The translations under genes were made by a program, and so were the position numbers. Under the pieces are notes generated by a model. It saw nothing but the letters and a program-made list of their open reading frames with translations, was not told the DNA's origin and searched no databases. A stretch of DNA of 64,000 nt from Pseudomonas veronii. Lineage in GTDB: Bacteria > Pseudomonadota > Gammaproteobacteria > Pseudomonadales > Pseudomonadaceae. The stretch is taken from contig NZ_JYLL01000026.1 in NCBI RefSeq assembly GCF_001439695.1, forward strand, positions 1 through 64,000, in the 5' to 3' direction. This document shows, piece by piece, positions 1-8,319 of the stretch (positions are counted from its first letter, which is position 1; each line of letters opens with the position of its first letter).

Positions 1-268
1 CATCGTTCTGCACATGCGCGCCGGCCGAGGTGGCATCGAAGACGAAATCGATGTGCTGGAACACGTCCATGCGGGTCAGGCCTTCGACGCCTTCGTGGGT
101 GGTAGCCACGCCCATGCGCTGGGCGCGAGCGAGGCCGTCGGAGGCCGGGTCGATGCCGACCATGACCGCCATTTCCAGGTGTTTGGCGTTGCGCAGGATC
201 TTGATCATCAGGTCGGTGCCGATGTTGCCGGAACCGATGATGGCGACTTTGAGTTTTGCAGGGTTCAT
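1..268 (-). CDS. mhpF: Acetaldehyde dehydrogenase (acylating), N-terminal part
   Basis: The 89 visible residues are the N-terminus of the MhpF/DmpF/BphJ family, which oxidises acetaldehyde with CoA and NAD+ to acetyl-CoA at the end of meta-cleavage pathways. The Rossmann motif IIGSGNIGTD lies at about residues 10-19. The family is about 310 residues long, so roughly two thirds lies beyond the left edge. The start codon overlaps the stop of the upstream CoA ligase by four bases (ATGA), which implies translational coupling. The partner aldolase (MhpE/DmpG) is expected to follow outside the window. Confidence 0.93.
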   Translation of the reverse strand, partial: MNPAKLKVAIIGSGNIGTDLMIKILRNAKHLEMAVMVGIDPASDGLARAQRMGVATTHEGVEGLTRMDVFQHIDFVFDATSAGAHVQND

Positions 269-2124
269 ACGGCTTCTCCGTAGACTTCAGCGAGGAGGAT
301 GACGCTGGGCTCGAGGCTGTCGGCGTACAGCCGCGTCACGGCCTCGGCGCGCAGGCTCAGCGCCATGCGCTGGTTGATGTAGCCTTTGTCGGTGATTTCG
401 CCGTCGTTGAGGCTGGGCGGCGAGTCGAGAATCACCAGGCGCATGGCATGCTGGGACGACGCCGGGAATTCCTTGGCCAGCGCCAGCAGCCCCGAACACA
501 AGGCCAGGCGCACCTCGGACTGCATCGCCAGTTGTGCGCCGGTCATCTGTTGTCCGGCGGCACCGAGCAGATCGCGCAGGGCCGGGCTTGGGTAGATCAG
601 CGCACCGATCACGTCGCGATCATGCCCACAGATCACGCAATCGCTGACGTAAGGCGCCAAGGCACTGACCAGGCGTGGACGCAGGGTGCCCACCGATACC
701 CAGGTGCCGCTGCTGAGTTTGAAGTCTTCAGTCACCCGACCGTCGAACTGCACCCCCAACTCCGGCCGCTGCGGGTCGACCAAGCGCCCCGCGTCGCCAA
801 TGCGGTAGAAGCCCTCCTCATCGAACGCGGCCAGGCTGCTGACCGGGTCCTTCAGGTAGCGCGGGAACACCGACGGCCCGCGCACGCGCATCTCCAGCTT
901 GTCGCCGCAGGGCACGAACTTGAGCTGCGTGCCCGGCACCGGCAGGCCGATGATGCCGGCCTTGTCGGCGGCGAAATGCACGTTGGTGACCACCGGCGAC
1001 GTCTCGGTCGAGCCCCACTCGGTGGCAAAGAACAGCGGGGTGTCGCGGACCTTGGTGGCACACGCCGCCAGCCGCCCCCAACTGCTCTGGGGCAGCGCGG
1101 CAGCGGCGTAGAACAGCATGCGCAGGCGCCCGAACAAGGCGCGCGCCAGTACCTCGTCGCGCTCGAGGTACGGCAGCAAGACCTCGTAGCCGCGCGGCAC
1201 GTTGAAGTACAGGGTGGGTCGCACCGACTTGAGGTTTTCCACGGTGCGGTCGATTTGCCCCGGTAACGGCAGGCCGTCATCGATGTACAAGGTGCCGCCG
1301 TTGCGCAGTACCAGGTTGAAGTTGTGGTTGGCGCCGAACACATGGCTCCAGGGCAACCAGTCGAGCACCACCAGTTCTTCGTGCTCAAGAAAGCGCCAGC
1401 ACTGGGCAATCGCCTGCTGGTTGGCACAGAGCATGCCGTGGGTATTGACCACCGCCTTGGGCGCACCGGTCGAACCGGAGGTCATCAGGTAGCGCGCCGG
1501 GGTGTCGCCGTCGAGCCGTGCAAACGCTTGCATCACCGCTGGGCTTTCGGCCTTGTACAACAGCGGCAAGGCCAGCGCCCCGCGAATTTCCTGGGCGTTG
1601 CGCGCCGCCACCACCGGGCAATCCGGGTTGACCAACTCGATGGCACGGCAATAGGCATCACCGTCGTTGACAAAAATCAGCGCCGGCTTGAGCACCTCGA
1701 CAATCGCCTTGAGTTTGCTGCACCCGCTGCCGGTGTTGCGCGAGTACGCCACGGAAATCGTCGACACCGGGATGCCCACGTGCAGCGCCGCCAAGGTCAA
1801 TAGCGCCTGGTCCAGATCGTTTTCCGAGAGCATCAGCAGCGGGCGCCCGGCCGGCAAGTCCAGCTCAAGCAAGCCCTGGGCCAATGCCCCCACGCGCTGG
1901 CGCACCTGGGCATAGTTCAGGCTGAACCAGCCGGCGCCGCGCCGCTCGGCCAGGTAGGCACGCTGCGGTGTCTGCACGGCCCAGTGTTCGAGCCACTGCC
2001 CGACACAGCGCGCATAGGGCTGCAGGGGCTCGGGTGAACTCAGCACGAAGCTGCCGTCGGCACGTGCCTCATACAGCACCTTGGCAGGGGCCAATTGGGT
2101 CGGATCATTGAAAAAATCGTACAT
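265..2124 (-). CDS. AMP-dependent acyl/aryl-CoA ligase, feruloyl-CoA synthetase type
   Basis: This is a 619-residue ANL-superfamily adenylating enzyme. It has the AMP-binding loop MTSGSTGAPKAV, the EWGSTETSP motif, the YRIGD hinge motif and a C-terminal lysine in GEITDKGY. Overall it reads like the feruloyl-CoA synthetase branch, which is longer than most acyl-CoA ligases. It would activate a carboxylic acid as its CoA thioester. In this operon that acid could be the aromatic growth substrate, or the acid released by the meta-cleavage hydrolase. It is separated from the hydratase by about 108 bases containing a small GC hairpin and is coupled to the dehydrogenase that follows. The substrate cannot be read from the sequence. 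Confidence 0.85.
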   Translation of the reverse strand: MYDFFNDPTQLAPAKVLYEARADGSFVLSSPEPLQPYARCVGQWLEHWAVQTPQRAYLAERRGAGWFSLNYAQVRQRVGALAQGLLELDLPAGRPLLMLSENDLDQALLTLAALHVGIPVSTISVAYSRNTGSGCSKLKAIVEVLKPALIFVNDGDAYCRAIELVNPDCPVVAARNAQEIRGALALPLLYKAESPAVMQAFARLDGDTPARYLMTSGSTGAPKAVVNTHGMLCANQQAIAQCWRFLEHEELVVLDWLPWSHVFGANHNFNLVLRNGGTLYIDDGLPLPGQIDRTVENLKSVRPTLYFNVPRGYEVLLPYLERDEVLARALFGRLRMLFYAAAALPQSSWGRLAACATKVRDTPLFFATEWGSTETSPVVTNVHFAADKAGIIGLPVPGTQLKFVPCGDKLEMRVRGPSVFPRYLKDPVSSLAAFDEEGFYRIGDAGRLVDPQRPELGVQFDGRVTEDFKLSSGTWVSVGTLRPRLVSALAPYVSDCVICGHDRDVIGALIYPSPALRDLLGAAGQQMTGAQLAMQSEVRLALCSGLLALAKEFPASSQHAMRLVILDSPPSLNDGEITDKGYINQRMALSLRAEAVTRLYADSLEPSVILLAEVYGEAV

Positions 2125-2232
2125 TGCACGCCCTCGTGAATACGGCAGGCCATCAGCCCGCTGCTCACTCGTTTTATTGTTGTAATCGCCACCGGGTCGT
2201 CAGCCCGGTAGCAGGGTTGTTGCCTGCTGGCC

Positions 2233-3015
2233 TCAGCCGAAACGACAGCTCACTTCACCCAGGCGGGTGAGGCGCAAGCGCAGGCTGTCGCCCGCCACCA
2301 CCGGCACCATGGGCCCGAGCGCGCCCGACAACAGCACGTCGCCCGCCTGCAACGGGCGCCCGGTCAGGGCCATGGTGCGCGCCAGCCACAGCGCAGCGTC
2401 CAGCGGGTTGCCCATGCACGCGGCCCCCACGCCGATGGCTGCCTGGGCCGCGTTCTTCTCCAGCAGCATGCCTTCGAGCGCCAGGTCCAGGCCGCGCAGG
2501 CTGACGGGGGTCTTGCCCAGCACGTAGAGGCCCGATGAGGCGTTGTCGGCCACGGTATCGACCAGGGTGATCTTCCAGTCCTCGATCGCCGAGTCGACGA
2601 TTTCCAGGGCCGGCAGCACATGGTCGACGGCGCGCAGCAATTCGCCCAGGGTCGTATCGGGGTGAGGGAGATCGCGCCCCAGGACGAAGGCGATTTCGCC
2701 TTCGACCTTGGGCTGGATCAGCCGGGTGCTGTCGATGGTCTCGCCATCGCGGTATTCCATGTCGGCAAACAGCATGCCGAAATCGGGCTGATCGACGCCC
2801 AACTGCTGCTGTACCGCCAGGGACGTCAGGCCGATCTTGCGTCCGCTCAGGCGCCGACCGGCAGCCAGGGCGGCCTGGGTGTTGATCTCTTGCACGGCGT
2901 AGGCGTCGTGCAACGACTGGATGTCGAAACGCTCGGAAATGCGTGGGCAAGGGCTGCGGCTCGACCGCGCCAGGGCCAGCGCAGCGGCGGCGGCCTGAAG
3001 GTTTTCGTGGTGCAT
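2233..3015 (-). CDS. mhpD: 2-oxopent-4-enoate (2-hydroxypentadienoate) hydratase
   Basis: The 260-residue product belongs to the MhpD/BphH/TodG hydratase branch of the fumarylacetoacetate hydrolase superfamily. It adds water to 2-hydroxypenta-2,4-dienoate to give 4-hydroxy-2-oxovalerate. Family features include GRKIGLTS near residue 50, VEGEIAFVLGRDL in the middle and the MGNPLDAALWLA segment. I chose the ATG at MHHENLQ because AGGAGC stands at the right distance before it and the length fits the family. A longer reading exists upstream but has unrelated, shadow-like sequence. It lies 29 bases after the nitronate-monooxygenase-like gene in the same operon. Confidence 0.92.
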   Translation of the reverse strand: MHHENLQAAAAALALARSSRSPCPRISERFDIQSLHDAYAVQEINTQAALAAGRRLSGRKIGLTSLAVQQQLGVDQPDFGMLFADMEYRDGETIDSTRLIQPKVEGEIAFVLGRDLPHPDTTLGELLRAVDHVLPALEIVDSAIEDWKITLVDTVADNASSGLYVLGKTPVSLRGLDLALEGMLLEKNAAQAAIGVGAACMGNPLDAALWLARTMALTGRPLQAGDVLLSGALGPMVPVVAGDSLRLRLTRLGEVSCRFG

Positions 3016-3044
3016 GGGGTTGCTCCTGAACGGTTCTGGATGGC

Positions 3045-4016
3045 TCACAACTGACGTGCGCGGCTTTCGCGATAACCCTGGTGCAACTCGTCCACCAGTT
3101 GCGCCACGCTGTAGGTGCCGGTGATCTGGCCTACGCCTTGGCCGGCCGACCACACATGTTTCCAGGCCTTGTTGGCAGTGGAGATGTCACCGGAAAAGTC
3201 GATGCTGGCGCGGTTTTCGGCGCTGGGGTCGATACCGGCCTTTTCCAGCGACGGCCGCATCCAGTTGGCAAGCACGCCGCTGACCGCCTTGGTGGTGGTC
3301 ACGTCATCCAGCGAGCAGGCCACCAGCATGTCGCGGTAGGCGGCTTCCACCAGGCTTTCATGGGCGGCAATCAGGCGGGTTCCGACCAGCGAGAAATCGC
3401 AGCCCAGTACCTGCACCGCATGGATGTCGCGGCCGTTGGAAATCGCCCCGGCCAAGCCCAAAGGGCCGTCCCAGAACTGGCGCACTTCGGCGACGAAGGC
3501 GAACGGGTTGTAGCTGCCGGTATGCCCGCCCGCCCCGTTGCACACCAGGACCAGGCCATCGACGCCAGCGGCCACCGCCTTGCGCGCCAGTGCCGGGCTG
3601 ATCACGTCGGCGATCACCACGCCGCCATAAGCGTGTACGGTTTCAAGGACGCGCTTGGGGCTACCCAGGGCTGTGGACACGATGGGCGGCTGATAACGGC
3701 GCACCAACTCAAGCTCAGCGTCGAAGCGGTCGTAGGTGCTGTGTACGATCATGTTGAGCATCCATGGCGCCCACTGCTCGCCGCGTTGCTGCGCCAGCTC
3801 ACGCTCGCGGCTGATCTGCTCCAGCCATTCCTGCAATTGTTCGACCGTTCGCGCATTGGGCGCCGGAAGGCTGCCGACGATGCCGGCCTGGCAGCAGGCG
3901 GCCACCAGGCCCGGCCCCGACACCAGGAACATCGGCGCCGCGAGGACCGGGAGGTTGAGCCCGGCAAACAGGTTCAGGAGTTGCTGTTGCGGTGCACTCA
4001 GGCTTGTTCTTGTCAT
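3045..4016 (-). CDS. Nitronate monooxygenase / 2-nitropropane dioxygenase-like flavoprotein
   Basis: This 323-residue TIM-barrel flavoprotein is of the NMO/enoyl-reductase-like type. It has an N-terminal LPVLAAPM motif, a glycine-rich CNGAGGHTG segment and the phosphate-binding GAISNGRDI segment. NMO enzymes use FMN to oxidise nitronates, but relatives have other roles and several aromatic-degradation clusters carry one of unknown function. The ATG start is preferred over the GTG one codon upstream because AAGAGAG is better spaced from it. It sits between the dihydrodiol dehydrogenase and the hydratase, so a role in the same pathway is likely but undefined. Confidence 0.78.
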   Translation of the reverse strand: MTRTSLSAPQQQLLNLFAGLNLPVLAAPMFLVSGPGLVAACCQAGIVGSLPAPNARTVEQLQEWLEQISRERELAQQRGEQWAPWMLNMIVHSTYDRFDAELELVRRYQPPIVSTALGSPKRVLETVHAYGGVVIADVISPALARKAVAAGVDGLVLVCNGAGGHTGSYNPFAFVAEVRQFWDGPLGLAGAISNGRDIHAVQVLGCDFSLVGTRLIAAHESLVEAAYRDMLVACSLDDVTTTKAVSGVLANWMRPSLEKAGIDPSAENRASIDFSGDISTANKAWKHVWSAGQGVGQITGTYSVAQLVDELHQGYRESRARQL

Positions 4017-4058
4017 CACGCATCTCTCTTATTCTAGTTATCAAGGCGTCGGCCTGGC

Positions 4059-4871
4059 TCAGGCCTTGCGCGGCTTGGCTGCACCGGCACTGCGGATCTC
4101 CCAGCCGCCATCGCTGTGGATGATGTTCGCCGTAGTCAGGCCGGAATTTTCCCGCGAGGCCAACAGCACGTAGTGCCCGGTGTGGTCTTCGGGCTCGGCA
4201 ATCCGTTGCAACGGCACCGCCTGCGCCGCACCGGCTTCGAAGCCCGGGATCTGGTTCAGCGGCACACTGCGGCTGTTCAAGCCTTCCAGGCTTTTCATCG
4301 GCGTGTTGGTCGCCCCCGGAGCCACGCCGTTGACGCGGATGTCCGGCGCCAGCTCGTAAGCCAGTTGGCGAATCATGCCCACCAACGCATGCTTGGCGGT
4401 GACGTAGAGAATGCCACCGCCGCCGGCATAAAAGGCACTGTTGGAGAGGGTAAAGATCATGCTGCCCCGGGTTTCGCGCAGTGCCTCGATCGAGGCTTGC
4501 GCGCCCAGCAGATAACCCTGCACGTTGGTGGCGAAGAGTTTCTGGAAGGCGCCCTCGAACTCTTCCGGGGCAATACGGTCCAGGCGCGTGAAATAATCGA
4601 ACACGGCAGCGTTGCCAACGAAGGTGTCAAGCCTGCCAAACGCCTCAAGGGTCGCCGCCACCGCACGCTGATTGTCCTGATACCGCGACACATCCCCCTC
4701 AATCGTGATGACCGCGTCGCCAAGCGTGTCAGCCAACGCGGCCAGTTGCGCCGCATCGCGGCCCATGACCGCGACGCGCGCGCCCTCGGCCACGTAACGA
4801 CGGACGATGGCGCTGCCAATCCCGCCGGTACCGCCGGTGACCAATGCCACCTGCCCTTTTAACCAAGCCAT
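4059..4871 (-). CDS. cis-2,3-dihydrodiol dehydrogenase (BphB/TodD-like SDR)
   Basis: The 270-residue short-chain dehydrogenase would oxidise the cis-dihydrodiol made by the Rieske dioxygenase to a catechol, using NAD+. The cofactor motif TGGTGGIG is at residues 12-19. The active site shows Ser143, Tyr156 and Lys160. The segment SNSAFYAGGGGILYVTAKHA closely follows the BphB pattern around the catalytic residues rather than that of general SDRs. It lies ten bases after the dioxygenase beta-subunit gene, as expected for consecutive pathway steps. Confidence 0.92.
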   Translation of the reverse strand: MAWLKGQVALVTGGTGGIGSAIVRRYVAEGARVAVMGRDAAQLAALADTLGDAVITIEGDVSRYQDNQRAVAATLEAFGRLDTFVGNAAVFDYFTRLDRIAPEEFEGAFQKLFATNVQGYLLGAQASIEALRETRGSMIFTLSNSAFYAGGGGILYVTAKHALVGMIRQLAYELAPDIRVNGVAPGATNTPMKSLEGLNSRSVPLNQIPGFEAGAAQAVPLQRIAEPEDHTGHYVLLASRENSGLTTANIIHSDGGWEIRSAGAAKPRKA

Positions 4872-4881
4872 ATGCCAGCCC

Positions 4882-5412
4882 TCAGAGGAAGGTGTTGATG
4901 TTCTTGCACAGCAACATCGCGTTAGGGATCAGGATCTTGCGCTTGAGCAACTTGAGGCCGTCGGCCTCCAGGCGCAGTACATCCTCGCGCCGGCCAGCGA
5001 TCTGGTGATGCTCGTCCAGGCCGCGGCTGCGCACGTTGATAAAGCACGAGTAGGCCAGGTATTCGCCCGGCGCCGGGCCGGCATACACTTCGACGTTGCT
5101 GATCAGGTGAACGTTGCGCGTCGGCGGGTTCTCGGCCCAGGCCGACGGCTGCTTGAAGCGTGCCACGCGGCGCTTGAGTTCGCGCATGCCGTCATCGAAG
5201 AAGGCCATGTGTTCCAGGCGATAGGGCCCGGATTTGTCCTCGCGGCGCCGGTTCTCGATGCCCGGCATCCAGTAGTGGATGGCTTCACTGAGACCGTGCA
5301 GCCACGCGTCCCAGCATTCGCCGTCGAGCAGGCGCGCTTCGCGCAGCAGGAACTGTTCGACGCGGCGGGTTTCCTCGACTGAAACGAGGCTGTCCTGTTG
5401 TTCGTGTGTCAT
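4882..5412 (-). CDS. Aromatic-ring-hydroxylating dioxygenase, beta subunit
   Basis: This 176-residue small subunit has the SnoaL/NTF2-like fold typical of Rieske dioxygenase beta subunits. Typical segments are EAIHYWMP near the N-terminus, the NVHLISNVEV strand and the terminal GLKLLKRKILIPNAM. It stabilises the alpha3beta3 complex and carries no metal. The start is the ATG of MTHEQQ, ten bases after the alpha-subunit stop; the longer in-frame reading upstream overlaps the alpha gene and has no family similarity. Confidence 0.93.
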   Translation of the reverse strand: MTHEQQDSLVSVEETRRVEQFLLREARLLDGECWDAWLHGLSEAIHYWMPGIENRRREDKSGPYRLEHMAFFDDGMRELKRRVARFKQPSAWAENPPTRNVHLISNVEVYAGPAPGEYLAYSCFINVRSRGLDEHHQIAGRREDVLRLEADGLKLLKRKILIPNAMLLCKNINTFL

Positions 5413-5422
5413 CTGGCCCCCC

Positions 5423-6772
5423 TCAGCGCAGCGTGCCGTTGCGGTCCGGAACATCGGCCCAGGTCGGAGCCTGCAGCAGATCCTTCCAGCGCTGATAGAA
5501 CGCCCGCGCATTACATTCGTTGAGCTGGCCCTTGAACACATTGCCGGGCAACTCGCTGTTTTCGAGACGGGTGTGCATGCCCAGGCCGACGTACAGGTCC
5601 TGATAACGCGTGACCACGCCACGGCTGCTCTTGGTGCAGTACTCCCAGTTCTCGCCGTCGTCCATCTCGAACACCCCGGTGGGCGAGAACGTCATCATCG
5701 CGCCGCGCCGCCACTTGTCCTTGATCTCCTGCGGGGCGTTTTTGTTGACGATCACCCAGGTGAACAGCTCGATCTTGTGCGGGCCGCGCGGCTGCCAGAT
5801 GCGAACGGTGTTTTGCCCCGGCAGAAAGGAAAAGTTGGGGAACACGGTGAACGAGGAAATCGCCCCGATCAGCCGCGAGCGGAATTCGCCGAGGCGGTCC
5901 GCCACCTTGGGACGCAGCACGTGCAGGTATTTGTTGATGTCTTTCTCGCCCAGGGTCGCGGCGTTGCCGACCACGTCGGTGGCGAACTCATAGCCGTGGC
6001 CATTCCAGTTCACCGAGTACGACTCGGGCAACTCGCCGACATTCGCCACCGGCCCGCCGAGCATGGCCTTGGCCGCCGAATCGTGGGTCCAGCCGCCGTG
6101 CAGGATGTCACCGACGAAGTTCTCGGCGGCGATCTTCCAGTTGCACTCAATGGTGGAGCGGATGCAACCACCGAGAAACTCGCTGCCGCCTTCATCCATG
6201 TCGAGCATCACGTCCATGTACCAGGTCATCGGCCCGAGGTATTCCTCCAGGGTCGGCGCATCGCTGGCAAACGTGGCGAAAACCAGGCCTTTATAGCTGG
6301 CGACACGCGCCTCGCGCAGGCCGTGCCTGGACTTGTCGAACTGGCTTTCTTCGTAGCATTTGGATTCGTGCATGCCCATCAGCCGGCCGCCATCGGCACC
6401 GAACGACCAGCCATGGTAGTTGCAGATAAAGCCGCGGGCGTTGCCGGCCTCGGCAAAGCACACCTTGTTGCCACGGTGCGGGCAGGCATTGAGGAAGACC
6501 TTGATCGAGGCGTCCTTCTGGCGCACCACCAGCACTTCGTCTTCACCCATCGAGGTGGTCAGGTAGTCGCCGGACTTGGGCAGCTGGGACTCGTGCGCGA
6601 CGAACAGCCAGCAGCGCGCGAAGATTTTCTCCAGCTCCTGCTCGTAGATCGCCGGGTCCCAGAAGACCTTGCCGGACAGGCGCCCTTCCTCCATGTCGCA
6701 GATACGGTCGAGGTTGCCCAGGGCGGGCGTGCTTTCAATGGTTCTGAGCGGTATGTGTTTGTTGTTATCCAT
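5423..6772 (-). CDS. Aromatic-ring-hydroxylating dioxygenase, alpha subunit (Rieske, biphenyl/naphthalene type)
   Basis: The 449-residue catalytic subunit has a Rieske [2Fe-2S] site at Cys97-x-His99 and Cys117-x2-His120 (CPHRG and CNYHGW). The mononuclear iron site is visible as Asp222, His225 and His230 in GDILHGGWTH. The length and spacing fit the naphthalene/biphenyl/toluene dioxygenase group, which adds O2 across an aromatic ring to form a cis-dihydrodiol. The gene lies between the ferredoxin and beta-subunit genes. No ferredoxin reductase is present in the window, so electrons must come from a reductase encoded elsewhere. Substrate specificity cannot be inferred from these motifs. Confidence 0.95.
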   Translation of the reverse strand: MDNNKHIPLRTIESTPALGNLDRICDMEEGRLSGKVFWDPAIYEQELEKIFARCWLFVAHESQLPKSGDYLTTSMGEDEVLVVRQKDASIKVFLNACPHRGNKVCFAEAGNARGFICNYHGWSFGADGGRLMGMHESKCYEESQFDKSRHGLREARVASYKGLVFATFASDAPTLEEYLGPMTWYMDVMLDMDEGGSEFLGGCIRSTIECNWKIAAENFVGDILHGGWTHDSAAKAMLGGPVANVGELPESYSVNWNGHGYEFATDVVGNAATLGEKDINKYLHVLRPKVADRLGEFRSRLIGAISSFTVFPNFSFLPGQNTVRIWQPRGPHKIELFTWVIVNKNAPQEIKDKWRRGAMMTFSPTGVFEMDDGENWEYCTKSSRGVVTRYQDLYVGLGMHTRLENSELPGNVFKGQLNECNARAFYQRWKDLLQAPTWADVPDRNGTLR

Positions 6773-6811
6773 GGTTCAGACTCACAGGAATACGGTTGGA
6801 CAGCGGCCCGG

Positions 6812-7165
6812 TCACACCGGGCTGTTGGCGGCGGCCAGCGCCTCGTCAGCCTCCAGGGCGATGTCGGCGAACACCTCGCGGTCGGTGACGATGACCTTGT
6901 AGGTGCGCAAGTGGCGCTCGCAGGGAAACGTCACCGCCTTGCCGCTGGGCACATGGAACTGGCCCCAGTGGACCGGGCAGGTAATCAGGTCGTCTTCCAG
7001 GTCGCCCTCGGCCAGCGAAGCGGTGGCGTGGGTACACATGTCGGTGGTGGCGTAGAACGTGCCCCCCAGGTTGTAGACGCAGATGGCGTCGCCCTCGCGG
7101 TGGGCAACCTTCTTCAGCTCCCCTGGCGCCAGCTCATCACGTTGGCAAAGTAATACACGGCTCAT
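6812..7165 (-). CDS. Rieske-type ferredoxin of the ring-hydroxylating dioxygenase
   Basis: This 117-residue Rieske ferredoxin binds its [2Fe-2S] cluster through Cys44, His46, Cys63 and His66 (CTHATASL and CPVHWGQF). It would pass electrons from a reductase to the oxygenase alpha subunit. The start codon lies 29 bases inside the end of the extradiol dioxygenase gene, so the two genes are probably translationally coupled. The C-terminal tail beyond residue 100 is acidic and slightly longer than in BphF-like ferredoxins. Confidence 0.92.
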   Translation of the reverse strand: MSRVLLCQRDELAPGELKKVAHREGDAICVYNLGGTFYATTDMCTHATASLAEGDLEDDLITCPVHWGQFHVPSGKAVTFPCERHLRTYKVIVTDREVFADIALEADEALAAANSPV

Positions 7166-8012
7166 GCTCGGCCCTCACACTCAGTTGCACAAAGCCCAGC
7201 CCGGTGACCCAGGCGGGTACGGCTTCATAGGCAATCACTTCGCCCTGCGGGCGCTCGATGGCGGCCAGGGCGCAGGCGAAGTTACGGATTTCCATCGCGC
7301 CGTTGCCGGCCCGACGCAGGATCTCTTCGTCGCTGTAGGCGCACAGCGCTTGCAGGTCGCCATTGACGCCGAGGGCGAGAATCTCGCGATCGAAGTCTTC
7401 GGCCACCCGGCCCATCTCGGCGGTGCCGACCCAGTGGCTGATCCCGCCACTGCCGATAATCACCACACGCTCGTCGGCATCGAACGCTTCGACGGCCGCC
7501 CGCAGCTGCCGGCCGAGGTCGGCCGACCGCTGGAGCGAGATGTACGGGTCAACGCCGCACGCCAGGTACACCGGGATGCTCGGCAACTCACGCCCGAGCA
7601 AGGCCTCGGCCGGCTTGACCACCAGTTGGTGCGGAATGGAAAAGGAATGGTCGACGGTAAAACTGCGCGCCACGGTCCAGTCCACGCCCTGCCCATCGCC
7701 GTGCTCGACAATGTGCGTGGCCAACGCTTGATGGTTGCGCACCGCGCCACGTTCCAGGCCCGGCAGGCGATCGATGGGGCCATCCACATCGCCGGTGCCG
7801 ATCACATAGCGCGGCAGGCAATGGGTGCCGAACAGAATGTAATGGTCGCAACCGACGATGATCACCGAGGTCGGCTGCAAGGCCGCCAGGCGTTCGGCGC
7901 AGGCTTCGTATGCAGCCCATACCGCCTCACGTTGCGCCAACGGCGGCGCGTCGGGTGCCACGAACATTACCGGGTCATGCGGCATCCAGAAGCCGCCTAC
8001 TATCTTGCCCAT
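7137..8012 (-). CDS. Class III extradiol ring-cleavage dioxygenase, catalytic (LigB-like) subunit
   Basis: The 291-residue protein has the fold-defining residues of the LigB family: His12 (in WMPHDP), His57 and Glu241 as likely Fe(II) ligands and His193 (GISHW) as the likely catalytic base. These positions are almost identical to those known in protocatechuate 4,5-dioxygenase LigB. It would cleave the catechol made by the dihydrodiol dehydrogenase. A separate small subunit is encoded just upstream, as for LigAB and for CarBaBb of carbazole degradation. Because a meta-cleavage hydrolase follows in the pathway, the CarB-like role (2,3-cleavage of a substituted catechol) is more likely than protocatechuate cleavage. 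Confidence 0.9.
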   Translation of the reverse strand: MGKIVGGFWMPHDPVMFVAPDAPPLAQREAVWAAYEACAERLAALQPTSVIIVGCDHYILFGTHCLPRYVIGTGDVDGPIDRLPGLERGAVRNHQALATHIVEHGDGQGVDWTVARSFTVDHSFSIPHQLVVKPAEALLGRELPSIPVYLACGVDPYISLQRSADLGRQLRAAVEAFDADERVVIIGSGGISHWVGTAEMGRVAEDFDREILALGVNGDLQALCAYSDEEILRRAGNGAMEIRNFACALAAIERPQGEVIAYEAVPAWVTGLGFVQLSVRAEHEPCITLPT

Positions 8013-8016
8013 CGGT

Positions 8017-8313
8017 TCACCCCTTGAGCGCGGCGGAAAATCCCGCGCTGTGTTCGTCGGTAGCGCCCAGGCGCTGTTTGTAGAGGCTCATGTTGCGGTC
8101 AGGGGCAAGCTCCTGCCAGAAGCCCATGGTCAGCATCGGGTTGACCCCGGCCGCCTGCAGCCCGGCAACATCGAACTCGACGATCATGCGGACCTCGGCC
8201 TCCTCCAGGGCAAAACGCCCGAGGAACCCGACCGCGTCCTGCCGAAAGCGCTCTTTGGCGACACGCTCGACGCACAGCTGCCAGAGCGCACGCTCCATAA
8301 CGTTTCTGCTCAT
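8017..8313 (-). CDS. Extradiol dioxygenase small subunit (LigA/CarBa-like)
   Basis: This 98-residue helical protein is of the LigA-domain type that covers the active site of the LigB-like subunit. Recognisable parts are LCVERVAKERFRQDAVGFL near residue 20 and the MGFWQEL segment near residue 65. It ends four bases before the catalytic subunit begins and starts six bases after the hydrolase, in the same operon. It has no catalytic residues of its own. Confidence 0.85.
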   Translation of the reverse strand: MSRNVMERALWQLCVERVAKERFRQDAVGFLGRFALEEAEVRMIVEFDVAGLQAAGVNPMLTMGFWQELAPDRNMSLYKQRLGATDEHSAGFSAALKG

Positions 8314-8319
8314 ACCGGC

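Noticed and set aside
2125..2232. Terminator in the gap between hydratase and CoA ligase
   Set aside because: The CCGGGT...CCCGG hairpin is weak and has no T run, and downstream genes belong to the same pathway.
5279..7153. 624-codon plus-strand open frame opposite the Rieske dioxygenase genes
   Set aside because: The minus-strand genes carry intact Rieske and iron-site motifs; the plus frame is a shadow of their codon bias.
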